From: Polynucleobacter sp. GWA2_45_21
GTDB taxonomy: Bacteria > Pseudomonadota > Gammaproteobacteria > Burkholderiales > Burkholderiaceae
Length of the DNA: 64,000 nt
Assembly: GCF_001830325.1 (NCBI RefSeq)
Contig: NZ_MHZG01000001.1
Location: forward strand, 680,479 to 744,478
Direction: 5' to 3'
Shown: one piece after another, positions 42,630-52,400 of the stretch
Numbering within the stretch: the first letter of the stretch is position 1
Layout: every line of letters starts with the position of its first letter
Translations under genes and position numbers: made by a program
Notes under the pieces: model-generated
Database searches by the model: none
The model's input: the letters and a program-made list of their open reading frames with translations, nothing else
Told to the model about the DNA's origin: nothing

Positions 42630-43783
42630 GGTGATTTCTTCAATAAAGAATCAACTACCTTAATGCGCTGCCCTTCTTTAATTTCAGCATCGCTATAGAG
42701 AACAACTTCATCACCACTCTTAAGTCCACTCAGAATAACCACTTGACCATTTAAGCCGTTTTGTCCAATTTGTACCCGAGCAAAGTGGGGCTTGCCATCC
42801 TTGAGCACCCATACCCCAGTTTCATCACCCCTCTTTTTAATGCTTGCGTTGGGCAAGCTAAGGCCATATTCACTGGGGGCTAATTGCAATGTCACTTCTG
42901 CCATCTCTCCAATTGAAACAGTCTTAGGCATATCTATCATTTCAATTTGGGCGATGCGTTCTTCTGCAACACTATCACTGAGCATCTCAACGCGAACTAC
43001 CTTGCCCGAGATTGGGTGATGTGGATTAGAGCGCAATATCACATTTGCATCTAAGCCAACAGCTAATCCCATTGACTTACCTTGATCAAACCGTGTCTTA
43101 ATCCATAGGCTCGTTGGGTCGATTAACTTTAAAACTGCCTGACCAGCAATAACAGTTGAGCCTGGCTCGGCATCCCTAGAAGTAATGATTCCATCTACTG
43201 GGGCCCTTAATTTAATATTGAGCTCTTGTTGTTTAAGACCATCCAAATCAGCAGTTGTTTTTTGAACAATCGCTTTTGCTGAATTGAGTTCCTGCAACTT
43301 TCCGTCCACTGCAATCGGGCTAATGAAATTTTTCTTTCCCAACTCTTCATATCGCTTGTGCGTTTCAGAAGCTAACAGCAAACGTGCCCTTGCATCAGTC
43401 ACTTGTGCCTGAGCAGCAACCATTTTCTGACTTAAATCAATTGAATCCATCTCGGCAAGTAATTGCCCCTCTTTAACTGAATTACCCACATCCACGTACA
43501 CGTTTAAAACGCGTCCAGCAACTACCGGCCCCATCAAGTAAGACCGCCTAGCTTCAATTGTTCCCACCCCAAATAGTGTTGGCGCAAGCGATTGGTCGCT
43601 GACTTTAATGGTCGTGACTTTAGTGGATGCTAAAGGCCCAGAATTTAGAACAACAAATCCAAATACGACTAATAAAAATGTAAGCGTGAGACCCATCAGC
43701 AATTGACGACGGGTAATGTCCAATTCACGCATTCGGAGCAGAAGCGAACTTAAGAGTTCTTTTAATTTAATTGTGGTATTCAT
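42626..43783 (-). CDS. Periplasmic adaptor (HlyD/RND-type membrane fusion protein)
   Basis: A 385-residue protein with an N-terminal anchor (LLMGLTLTFLLVVFGFVVL), a lipoyl-like hairpin (VAGRVLNVYVDVGNSVKEGQ), a coiled-coil helix pair (residues 130-190), and the second lipoyl half IKLRAPVDGIITSRDAEPGS. It bridges the ABC permease to an outer-membrane channel. First gene of its operon; a 500-base gap with a long inverted repeat lies upstream. Confidence 0.88.
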   Translation of the reverse strand: MNTTIKLKELLSSLLLRMRELDITRRQLLMGLTLTFLLVVFGFVVLNSGPLASTKVTTIKVSDQSLAPTLFGVGTIEARRSYLMGPVVAGRVLNVYVDVGNSVKEGQLLAEMDSIDLSQKMVAAQAQVTDARARLLLASETHKRYEELGKKNFISPIAVDGKLQELNSAKAIVQKTTADLDGLKQQELNIKLRAPVDGIITSRDAEPGSTVIAGQAVLKLIDPTSLWIKTRFDQGKSMGLAVGLDANVILRSNPHHPISGKVVRVEMLSDSVAEERIAQIEMIDMPKTVSIGEMAEVTLQLAPSEYGLSLPNASIKKRGDETGVWVLKDGKPHFARVQIGQNGLNGQVVILSGLKSGDEVVLYSDAEIKEGQRIKVVDSLLKKSP

Positions 43784-43953
43784 ATTTGAATCTAGGTTTA
43801 TATTTTGCGAACCATCAATAAACTTAAGTGAACGAGATGTGTCCCTTAATGATGCTCCTTTTGGTTGTCAAATAGCGATTTAATTACCCATCTCACAGGA
43901 GATCAACTCAATCAAAGTTAACTCTCGCTTTTTGTCTACTTTGCTTTTTCTTG

Positions 43954-43995
43954 GATCATTATTCATTATACTTTAAGATATAATGAATAATGATC
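43954..43995. repeat. 17-bp perfect inverted repeat
   Basis: Arms GATCATTATTCATTATA (43954-43970) and its exact complement (43979-43995) around CTTTAAGA. It lies 171 bases upstream of the efflux operon. It has no T run and is AT-rich, so it is more likely a protein-binding site or cruciform than a terminator. The rest of 43,784-44,291 shows no gene that I can support. Confidence 0.7.
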
Positions 43996-44291
43996 TTCAG
44001 GCAGCAAAAAAATTAAATAAACTAAAATTGCATTATTTGTACCCGAAGATAAATCCAAAAAACACAACATTGATAATAAGAATTCAATGGCCAATATGTG
44101 ATCGCTTAATCTAGCAATAGCTGTCCTTCTATTGTAGATTTGGGTATTTGCGAAGTCTTTTGAAGCTTAAACCTTAGTCAAAGCAACGCCTAGATAAATA
44201 ACCCAACTAAATTTAAAGGTTCTCGTAGTTTAATTTCAGATTGGAGATTTTGCGTTTTCAAGTGTATCGATTAATGCCTCCAAAAAAGAAA

Positions 44292-44507
44292 TTAATCCTC
44301 AAAAATATTAGGAATTCCATTTAATAAAATTTTTTTTGAACTTGATACTGACTCATCCAGATCAGACTCTATAATTTTCCTAAAATTAGTGCAATTATCT
44401 CTATGCACACACTCAGACAGAGTTTGATGCTTTTTACGATCGTTATATGCCGTGCAATGATCGCGAGTCCAGCTTCCGTCCAACGGGCAAGAATCTTTCT
44501 TTCCCAT
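44292..44507 (-). CDS. Possible small cysteine-rich protein
   Basis: From ATG 44507 the peptide is MGKKDSCPLDGSWTRDHCTA followed by ECVHRDNCTNF and a charged tail, 71 residues with four regularly spaced cysteines. They could bind zinc or iron. A weak GGGGGTG-like site precedes the start. No family recognised; spurious frame not excluded. Confidence 0.4.
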   Translation of the reverse strand: MGKKDSCPLDGSWTRDHCTAYNDRKKHQTLSECVHRDNCTNFRKIIESDLDESVSSSKKILLNGIPNIFED

Positions 44508-44602
44508 ACACACCCCCACTTAGTCAAAAATACTGCATTGAGGTAATTTAAAGCGCATCCTAAGACTAGGACTTAATCTAAATTACATATGTTGCGTTGC
44601 TT

Positions 44603-45151
44603 TTAACCCTGTTTGCTAAGTTCCTTAATCGGGTAGGGTTTCTTGGTTAATTTTCCGTACAGATATGCAGCGGCAACCAGGACTAACGAGTCCGCAAAAA
44701 TAGGATAGATCGCAAAGTAATAGCTACTAATATTTCCAGCGGCGATAAACATTGCCAGTAATAAAGCTGTTGGGCTAAAGCACTTTAAACTATACATAGC
44801 TAAAGCTGAAGCGACAACCGCTGCTGGCATTCCCACAAATGGCGAAGGGAAGATAGAGACGCTGGCTGCAGCCAATAATGCAGAAACCACGTTGCCTTCG
44901 ATAATTGCCTTAGGATGAAACATCGGGCTAGATGGCATTAGAAAAATCATCAGCGCCATCACCAAAAAAACAGCATTGATAGGCACCGCTTGCTCAGTTG
45001 TGCCAACTAGCTCGTTAAACATGATGACAGCAATAATCAGTACATCTACCCCAAAGCAAATCCTAAGGATTTCTAGCCAAGAAAATCCATAAGGATCGGG
45101 CGGAATATACTTTTTAAGTCTAGATAGATAGTTTTCCCAACGATTACTCAT
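44603..45151 (-). CDS. HPP family membrane protein
   Basis: A 182-residue protein with four or five membrane segments. SSPMFHPKAIIEGNVVSALL, FVGMPAAVVASALAMYSLKC and FSPTALLLAMFIAA follow the HPP-domain layout, in which the signature near the first loops is HPP-like (here FHPKAI). Some HPP proteins carry nitrite across chloroplast membranes, and bacterial members often sit near nitrate genes. It is the last gene of the nar-linked series. Confidence 0.7.
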   Translation of the reverse strand: MSNRWENYLSRLKKYIPPDPYGFSWLEILRICFGVDVLIIAVIMFNELVGTTEQAVPINAVFLVMALMIFLMPSSPMFHPKAIIEGNVVSALLAAASVSIFPSPFVGMPAAVVASALAMYSLKCFSPTALLLAMFIAAGNISSYYFAIYPIFADSLVLVAAAYLYGKLTKKPYPIKELSKQG

Positions 45152-45219
45152 ATCTTATAGAATTTAGCAGAAATCAATATTCAATCCATGTTTCTTTAGG
45201 CTATTAATTAATTAGGCGC

Positions 45220-45810
45220 TTAGAATTCCAATGTAGACACAAATTCAGAAGGGATCATACGTGGCTTTGGAGGGGTGGATCTATCTGGCGTACCTATATT
45301 AATAAAACATAATGGATCCTCGTAATCTTGAAGGCCAAATAGCTCCCTTACCGGCTTCATATACATTGATTTACCACTTGTTGGGCTTGCACCAAACCCC
45401 ATAGCATGGGAAATTAAAAAGATGTTCTGTATGGCACATCCAGCGGAAATGATTCGTTCGCTAGGTGGAACTTCTGAATCCGTACCTCTAGCATTCACAA
45501 TTGCTAGCATTACCAAAGGTGACCTATGGGCTTTCACCATGGCGTCCTGAACTTGTTGCTCAGTTGCACCCGGGTCCCGCTCAAGCAATGATTTTGCAAA
45601 GGCGTCCGCTAATAATCCCCTGCACTCAAGAGGGCAGATAACAAAACGCCACGGACGAGTCAAATTATGATCAGGCGCCGTCGCAGCCATCGAAAAAATA
45701 GTTTCCAATTGCTCTGGGGTAGGCCCAGGCTGAAATAGCCTTTTAGGCAAAAATGATTGTCTTGAGCTAATTAATGCTGCCGCCATTTCTGCAGTCTGGT
45801 TATTCGACAT
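45220..45810 (-). CDS. Nitroreductase-family flavoprotein
   Basis: I start at ATG 45810 (MSNNQTAEMAAALISSRQSF), eleven bases inside the end of the carbonic anhydrase gene, after GGAG. FMN-binding patterns: ISSRQSFLPKRLF near the start, APDHNLTRPWRFVI, and SAGCAIQNIFLISHAMGFGA. Nitroreductases reduce nitro or related groups with NAD(P)H. At 196 aa it resembles the YdjA type. It is co-transcribed with nar genes; substrate unknown. Confidence 0.82.
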   Translation of the reverse strand: MSNNQTAEMAAALISSRQSFLPKRLFQPGPTPEQLETIFSMAATAPDHNLTRPWRFVICPLECRGLLADAFAKSLLERDPGATEQQVQDAMVKAHRSPLVMLAIVNARGTDSEVPPSERIISAGCAIQNIFLISHAMGFGASPTSGKSMYMKPVRELFGLQDYEDPLCFINIGTPDRSTPPKPRMIPSEFVSTLEF

Positions 45811-46474
45811 GTTTTGGATCTCCATCAAAATGATCATCAGCGTAAGGCCCGGTTCCGCAGCTATCTGCATGGTGCGCCGGGATAAACTTTCCTTCAGTTA
45901 CATCAAATACCTGCACTTCACCCTCTTCAATTACGTAATACCAACCGTGAAGGGTTAACTCCTTGTTTTCAACTTGTGAGCGAACCATTGGGTATTCCAT
46001 TAAACGTTCTAGCTGCAAGATGACTGAGCGTTGCTCCACCCTTCGGAGTGCCTCAGGGGTTTGGCAGACCGGCAAAAGTGCCTCATCAATTAATTCAAGC
46101 CAAGCACTTAAATTAATCGCCTCTTCTGGCACCCCTTCATAAGCTGACCTGACTGCCCCACAATGACTATGTCCACATACAACAATTCGACTAACATTAA
46201 GTTGCATTACTGCAAATTCAATTCCTGCAGCCGTCCCATGAATACCATAGAAACCATCGTAAGGTGGAACAATGGCGCCTACATTGCGCAAAATAAACAA
46301 GTCTCCAGGCCCCGTTCCGGTAAGTAAATATGGAACAATTCTGGAATCAGAACAACCTAAAAATAAGGTTTTAGGTGTCTGCCCATTTTGAATAAGGCTT
46401 GTAAATTCTTGGCGATGCGCCGGGAAATATTCTGTCCGAAATTTGCGCAGTCGATCTAATAACTCATCTGGCAT
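45800..46474 (-). CDS. Beta carbonic anhydrase linked to nar operon
   Basis: Start ATG 46474 (MPDELLDRLRKF). Zinc ligands: Cys41 and Asp43 in LGCSDSRIVPYLL, His102 and Cys105 in VVCGHSHCGAVRSA. The C-terminal tail has extra His, Asp and Cys (AHHADSCGTGPYADDHFDGD). It differs clearly from the carbonic anhydrase at 2,490. It lies 19 bases after narI on the same strand, so it may supply bicarbonate or adjust pH during nitrate respiration. Confidence 0.9.
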   Translation of the reverse strand: MPDELLDRLRKFRTEYFPAHRQEFTSLIQNGQTPKTLFLGCSDSRIVPYLLTGTGPGDLFILRNVGAIVPPYDGFYGIHGTAAGIEFAVMQLNVSRIVVCGHSHCGAVRSAYEGVPEEAINLSAWLELIDEALLPVCQTPEALRRVEQRSVILQLERLMEYPMVRSQVENKELTLHGWYYVIEEGEVQVFDVTEGKFIPAHHADSCGTGPYADDHFDGDPKHVE

Positions 46475-46493
46475 CGTCAATTGCTCTCATCGT

Positions 46494-47195
46494 TTACTTA
46501 CGACCCATACCGAATTTTCTACTACGTACAATTTGATATGGTCTTACCAGATAGGTGATGGATGCAAACCCACTCCAAATATGAACAAGTCGGGTAAATG
46601 GAAAGATTAAGAAAATTGTCATTCCTAAGAACATGTGCAATTTAAATACCCAATCTACCCCACTTAATAACTCAACAGCTCCACCACGTAAGGTGACTAT
46701 ATGTTGAGCCCAGCCTGCCAGCTTCATCATGACCGAACCATCTAAATGTTGGCCAGATAGAGGAATGGTTGCAAGGCCAAGAAATAACTGAAGCCAAAGC
46801 AAAACTGCAATCAAAATATCGCTAGGCCTAGATGTCGCGCGAATGCGGTCATCAGTTAAACGTCTGTGCAATAAGATTGTTAGGCCGATAAATCCAAACA
46901 CCCCAGCAATTCCCCCGCTAGCCATAGCCATTACTTGCTTTTGACCGGCCGTAATAAATGGCTCATACAAGAAATGTGGTGTCAGCATGCCAAAGAAGTG
47001 GCCAAAGAATAAAAAGAGCACGCCAATATGAAAGAAGATGCTGCCTATGCGCAATTGTTTCTTACGTAATAATTGGCTTGAGTCGCTTTTCCAGGTGTAC
47101 TGATCCCTATCAAACCGAATAAGACTTCCTACAAAAAATACCGCAAGGCAAATATAAGGATAAATTCCAAAAATAAATGTATCTAGATAGCTCAT
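46494..47195 (-). CDS. narI: Respiratory nitrate reductase, gamma subunit
   Basis: A 233-residue membrane protein with five segments. It carries two b-type haems through histidines: IGVLFLFFGHFFGML, ITAGQKQVM, HIVTLRGGAVELL and FKLHMFLGMTIFLIFPFTRL with VHIWSG. It takes electrons from quinol and passes them to NarH. Its start overlaps the narJ stop by four bases (ATGA). Confidence 0.95.
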   Translation of the reverse strand: MSYLDTFIFGIYPYICLAVFFVGSLIRFDRDQYTWKSDSSQLLRKKQLRIGSIFFHIGVLFLFFGHFFGMLTPHFLYEPFITAGQKQVMAMASGGIAGVFGFIGLTILLHRRLTDDRIRATSRPSDILIAVLLWLQLFLGLATIPLSGQHLDGSVMMKLAGWAQHIVTLRGGAVELLSGVDWVFKLHMFLGMTIFLIFPFTRLVHIWSGFASITYLVRPYQIVRSRKFGMGRK

Positions 47196-47872
47196 GGCTG
47201 AACTCCTTTGAACTCTTTCGCACGTTTGACAAATTGAAGCGGTTGCTCTTCACCAGGTTTGGATTGGCCACGGGTTGAGCATCCGCCAAATGCTGGAGGC
47301 TCTGCCCACTCTTCATCCATAGACTCTTCCTCAATCTTCAATTCAACAATTTTGAATTTTTCACCGGAGAACTCTATAGCTGCAGCTATCAACCATGCGT
47401 AACGGTTGTTACGAGCAACTAAAGTGGAGTAGACGGCATTCAAGATATGGGCCATTTCCCCAATAAATTGCCTGGACTGATCTAAGGGTAGTGTTGAGGC
47501 AAACTCGAGAATTACCGACAAGTGATCGGGAAGCTCATTAGCGCTTAACTCTAAACCACCATCTTTATAAGTTTGAAGTAAGTCAACCATAGCTTGACCG
47601 CGCTCACGAGAGTCTCCATGAACATGCTCAAACAAGTGCAGGGATGTCGCCCTACCTCGATCAAAGCACTCTACATATTCTTCCTGCAGGTCATACAAAT
47701 CTGCAGATTCCAGGTGGTTAACAAAATCAACTAGACCGGCATAAACCTTTTTATTGAGCTTTGGCATTGCCAATAGCGCACTAGTCACTTCGGCTGAATG
47801 CTGAATAATCTCTGCATCTGGATACTGAAGAAATCTAGAAAGCGCTCGTAATGGTAGTGAATGTTTCATCAT
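47192..47872 (-). CDS. narJ: Nitrate reductase assembly chaperone
   Basis: A soluble helical protein of 226 residues: LRALSRFLQYPDAEIIQHSA, LYDLQEEYVECFDRGRATSL, HLFEHVHGDSRERGQAMVDL and LPDHLSVILEF are the NarJ/DmsD-family hallmarks. It helps insert the molybdenum cofactor into NarG before membrane docking. The C-terminal 60 residues are longer and less conserved. In order with narH and narI. Confidence 0.95.
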   Translation of the reverse strand: MMKHSLPLRALSRFLQYPDAEIIQHSAEVTSALLAMPKLNKKVYAGLVDFVNHLESADLYDLQEEYVECFDRGRATSLHLFEHVHGDSRERGQAMVDLLQTYKDGGLELSANELPDHLSVILEFASTLPLDQSRQFIGEMAHILNAVYSTLVARNNRYAWLIAAAIEFSGEKFKIVELKIEEESMDEEWAEPPAFGGCSTRGQSKPGEEQPLQFVKRAKEFKGVQP

Positions 47873-47877
47873 TTCTC

Positions 47878-49401
47878 CTAAACAGCCGGCTTAATTGGAA
47901 TGGTGCGACGCTTAGTACCGCCGAAGAGACTTGCTTCAGAGTCGCCATCAGAGCATCCGTTTCCAAAAGTAAAGCCGCAACTTCCCTTCATATCGAATGT
48001 ATTTTCTGCATACTCACGATGCGATGTTGGAATGACAAAACGATCTTCATAGTTAGCAATCGCCATGGTCTGATACATATCTTCTACCTGATCTTCGGAG
48101 ATGCCAGCCTGTTTCAATGCCTCTAGATTGCGTGTGCCATCCACATGCTTATCTCGCTGCCATGCCCTCATTGCCAACATTTTTTCTAAGGCGGATATCA
48201 CCGGAGCCTCATCTCCAGCAGTTAACATATTGGCTAAATATTGCACCGGAATACGTAACTGCTTCACATCTGGAATATGGCCATTTACTCCGACATAACC
48301 AGCCTCCACTGCCCCAGTAACCGGGGAAAGTGGTGGAACATACCAAACCATTGGAAGCGTTCTATATTCTGGATGAAGTGGTAATGCAATTTTCCAATCC
48401 ATCGCCATTTTGTATACAGGACTCTTTTTGGCAGACTCCACCCAAGATGGAGGCACGCCGTCAGCTAAAGCTTGTTTCTGTACTTCTGGATCATTTGGAT
48501 CCAAAAATACCTTCAACTGTGCTTTATATAAATCTTTTTCGTTCTCAACGCTGGCAGCGCTTTCAATTTGGTCGGCATCGTAAAGCATGACACCTAAATA
48601 ACGGATACGGCCAACACAGGTTTCCGAACAGACTGTTGGTTGACCCGCCTCAATACGTGGATAGCAGAAAATGCATTTCTCTGCTTTACCGCTTTTCCAG
48701 TTGTAATAAATCTTTTTGTACGGACATGCAGAGACGCACATACGCCATCCACGGCATTTATCCTGGTCAATTAAAACAATCCCATCCTCTTCACGCTTGT
48801 AAATAGAACCTGATGGACAAGATGCAACGCAAGCAGGGTTCAAACAATGCTCACACAGACGTGGCATATACATCATGAATGTATTTTCGAACTGTCCCCA
48901 TACGTCTTTTTGCATTTGATCAAAGTTGGAGTCTTTACTACGTTTTGCGAACTCACCACCAAGAATTTCTTCCCAGTTTGGGCCCCACTCTATCTTCTCC
49001 ATGCGCTTGCCAGTGATTAAGCTTCTTGGGCGAGCAGTCGGAGTGGCCTTAGATTCGGGAGCGCTTTGTAAATGCTCATAGTCAAATGTAAATGGTTCGT
49101 AGTAATCGTCTATTTCTGGCAAATTAGGGTTGCCAAATAAGTTCATCCAAATCTTGGACCTACCACCTTGTTTAGGCTCAATCTTGCCATTGCTTTTACG
49201 CTTCCAGCCACCCTTCCACCTCTCTTGATCTTCCCAATTTTTTGGGTAACCGATTCCTGGTTTTGTTTCAACGTTATTAAACCAGGCGTACTCCATCCCT
49301 GGACGATTCGTCCAAACCTGCTTGCAAGTAACGGAGCATGTGTGACAGCCGATACATTTATCCAGATTTAAGACCATGCCAATTTGTGCGCGAATTTTCA
49401 T
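47878..49401 (-). CDS. narH: Respiratory nitrate reductase, beta subunit
   Basis: A 507-residue iron-sulfur protein. Cluster motifs: CIGCHTCSVTCKQVW, CEHCLNPACVASCP, CRGWRMCVSACPYKKIYYN (the tryptophan in place of a cysteine marks the 3Fe-4S cluster) and CIFCYPRIEAGQPTVCSETC. It carries electrons from NarI haem to NarG. GVPPSWVESAKKSPVYKM and the C-terminal NarH extension are present. It starts 12 bases after narG. Confidence 0.97.
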   Translation of the reverse strand: MKIRAQIGMVLNLDKCIGCHTCSVTCKQVWTNRPGMEYAWFNNVETKPGIGYPKNWEDQERWKGGWKRKSNGKIEPKQGGRSKIWMNLFGNPNLPEIDDYYEPFTFDYEHLQSAPESKATPTARPRSLITGKRMEKIEWGPNWEEILGGEFAKRSKDSNFDQMQKDVWGQFENTFMMYMPRLCEHCLNPACVASCPSGSIYKREEDGIVLIDQDKCRGWRMCVSACPYKKIYYNWKSGKAEKCIFCYPRIEAGQPTVCSETCVGRIRYLGVMLYDADQIESAASVENEKDLYKAQLKVFLDPNDPEVQKQALADGVPPSWVESAKKSPVYKMAMDWKIALPLHPEYRTLPMVWYVPPLSPVTGAVEAGYVGVNGHIPDVKQLRIPVQYLANMLTAGDEAPVISALEKMLAMRAWQRDKHVDGTRNLEALKQAGISEDQVEDMYQTMAIANYEDRFVIPTSHREYAENTFDMKGSCGFTFGNGCSDGDSEASLFGGTKRRTIPIKPAV

Positions 49402-49413
49402 CTATTTTCTCCG

Positions 49414-52400
49414 TTACGCTTGAACTGTGTTGGCATATTCACTATCAAGCCAATCAATATTTCGCATCTTCCGAACTGTCACAAACTCATCTCGGTTAGT
49501 TCCAATCGTTCCGTAGTAATTAAATCCATAACTAAGTTGCGCATAACCACCAATCATGTGTGTGGGCTTAAGAACAATCCGCGTTACCGAGTTATGAATA
49601 CCACCGCGCATACCAGTAATCTCAGATCCTGGCGTATTGATGATCTTCTCTTGAGCGTGATACATCATGACCATTCCTGGATTTACCCTTTGGCTCACGA
49701 CAGCTCTCGCTGCTATTGCTCCATTGGCGTTATATAGCTCAACCCAATCGTTATCCACAATACCAGCTTTAACCGCATCATCTTCACTCAACCAAACGAC
49801 TGGTCCACCACGATTCAGAGTCAGCATCATCAAGTTATCGCTATAGGTGGAATGAATGCCCCACTTTTGATGCGGCGTAATGAAGTTCAAAACAATTTCT
49901 TTATTTCCATTAGGCTTAATGCCCTTGACCTCAATAATGGTCTTTAAATCTACCGGCGGTCTATAAGAAACAAATCCTTCGCCAAATGCCCGCATCCACT
50001 TGTGATCCTGATAGAACTGTTGACGGCCAGTCAATGTTCTCCAAGGAATGTACTCATGAACGTTTGTATAACAAGCGTTATAAGAAACTTTTTCACTCTC
50101 CAGTCCAGACCAAGTTGGCGAACTGATGATCTTTCTTGGCTGCGCCTGAATATCACGGAAACGAATCTTCTCATCCTCGCGATGCAAAGCTAAATGCGCA
50201 TGCTCAAGGCCCGTGATTTTGGATAATGCATCCCAAGCCTTGACTGCTACATGACCATTTGTCTCAGGAGCAAGCATTAATACAACCTCAGCAGCATCAA
50301 TATCCGTTGAGATTTTTGCCATCCCCTTCATCTCGCCATGCTCAACACGACCATTGAGCTCCCGCAACTGCTCCACTTCAACCTTGGTATCCCAAGCAAT
50401 ACCCTTCCCGCCGTTTCCAACCTTGTCCATGAGCGGACCTAAGGCCGTAAAGCGGTTATAAGTATTTGGATAGTCACGCTCTACTACGGCAATTTGAGGC
50501 GCAGTTTTTCCGGGTATGAGATCGCACTCACCTTTCTTCCATTCCTGCACATCAAATGCCTGAGCTAATTCAGCGGGCGTGTCGTGCATTAAGGGAGTCA
50601 TCACAATCTCTTTTTCAACACCCAGATGACCTACGCACACCTCTGAAAACTTTTTCGCAAATCCTTTATAGATATCCCAATCACTACGAGCCTCCCAAGC
50701 GGGGTCAACGGCTGTAGATAACGGATGGATAAATGGATGCATGTCGCTAGTATTAAGGTCATTCTTCTCATACCAAGTAGCAGTAGGTAGAACAATGTCG
50801 GAATACAAACAGGTAGTACTCATCCGAAAATCTAAGGTCACTAATAAATCAAGCTTGCCTTCAGGCGCCTTATCATGCCACTCGACTTCAGAAGGTCTTG
50901 CCTCATCAGCTCCAAGATCCTTGCCCTGAACACCGTGACTTGTTCCCAGTAGGTGTTTTAAAAAATACTCGTGCCCTTTTCCTGAGGATCCTAAAATATT
51001 AGATCTCCATACGAACATATTTCGCGGCCAATTGCTTGGATGATCTGGGTCCTCGCAACTCATTTGCAATGTTCCAGACTTCAAGCCATCAACAACATAT
51101 TTCTTAGGATCTTTACCTGCAGCAAGAGCCTCTTTTACAACCTCAAGGGGATTTTTCTTTAACTGGGGAGCTGATGGCAACCAACCCATCCGCTCTGCAC
51201 GGACGTTAAAGTCAATCATGCTGCCCGTGTACTCCTCTTTATTTGCTAGGGGCGATAACACCTCCTCCATACCAAGTTTTTCATAGCGCCATTGATCGGT
51301 ATGCGCATAAAAGAAACTGGTAGAGTTTTGCTGACGCGGTGGACGAATCCAATCCAGTGCAAAAGCCAGGGGGGTCCAACCAGTTTGTGGGCGCAATTTT
51401 TCTTGACCTACATAGTGAGCCCAGCCACCACCGCTCTGGCCGATACAGCCACACATCATTAACATATTGATGATGCCGCGGTAATTCATATCACAGTGAT
51501 ACCAATGATTCATCGCAGCGCCAATAATGACCATTGACTTGCCTTTAGTCTTTTCTGCATTTTCTGCAAATTGACGAGCCACTGTGATTACTTGCTCACG
51601 CTTTACTCCGGTAATGGATTCTTGCCATGCTGGAGTATAAGGACCATTGTCATCATAAGATTTGGCGCACTCACCACCTAATCCACGGTCAATTCCATAA
51701 TTACCTGCCAATAAGTCAAAAACTGTTGCTACAAATACTTCTTTTTCAACGCCATTCTCAGTAAGAATAATTTTCTTAGCAGGTATATTCTGAACAAGAA
51801 CATCACTTTGCTTATTTGCATCAAAATATGGTGTATCAATACCACCAAAGTATGGGAATCCAACGGGGACAACCTCATGTATTGACTGATCCTCCATTAG
51901 TGATAACTTCAATTTCACATCATTACCGTAATTAGCTTCTTTTGATTCTAGATTCCATTTACCCTGGTCTTTACGTCGCTCCGGACCCCATCTAAATCCA
52001 ATGGACCCATTCGGTACTACCGGCTTGCCAGCCGTATCGAATGCAACCGTTTTCCAGTCGGCGCCATTAGTCTGGCCAAGCTTGCCATCAAAATCGCTTG
52101 AACGCGCATAGCGTCCAGGAACCAATACTTTTCTGCCGTCATCCAATACTTTTTCTTCCAGCATCACCAGATTTGGCATATCTGTATAGCGACGTACGTA
52201 ATCATCAAAATACTCAGTGCGCTTATTGAAATAAAACTCTTTCAGAATGACATGCCCCATGGCCATCGCAATCGCAGCATCTGTACCCTGCTTAGGGTGC
52301 ATCCAAATGTCTGCTAATTTAGAAATTTCGGCATAGTCCGGAGTGATTGCCACCGTTTTAGCACCCTTATATCTCACCTCGGTAAAAAAGTGCGCATCGG

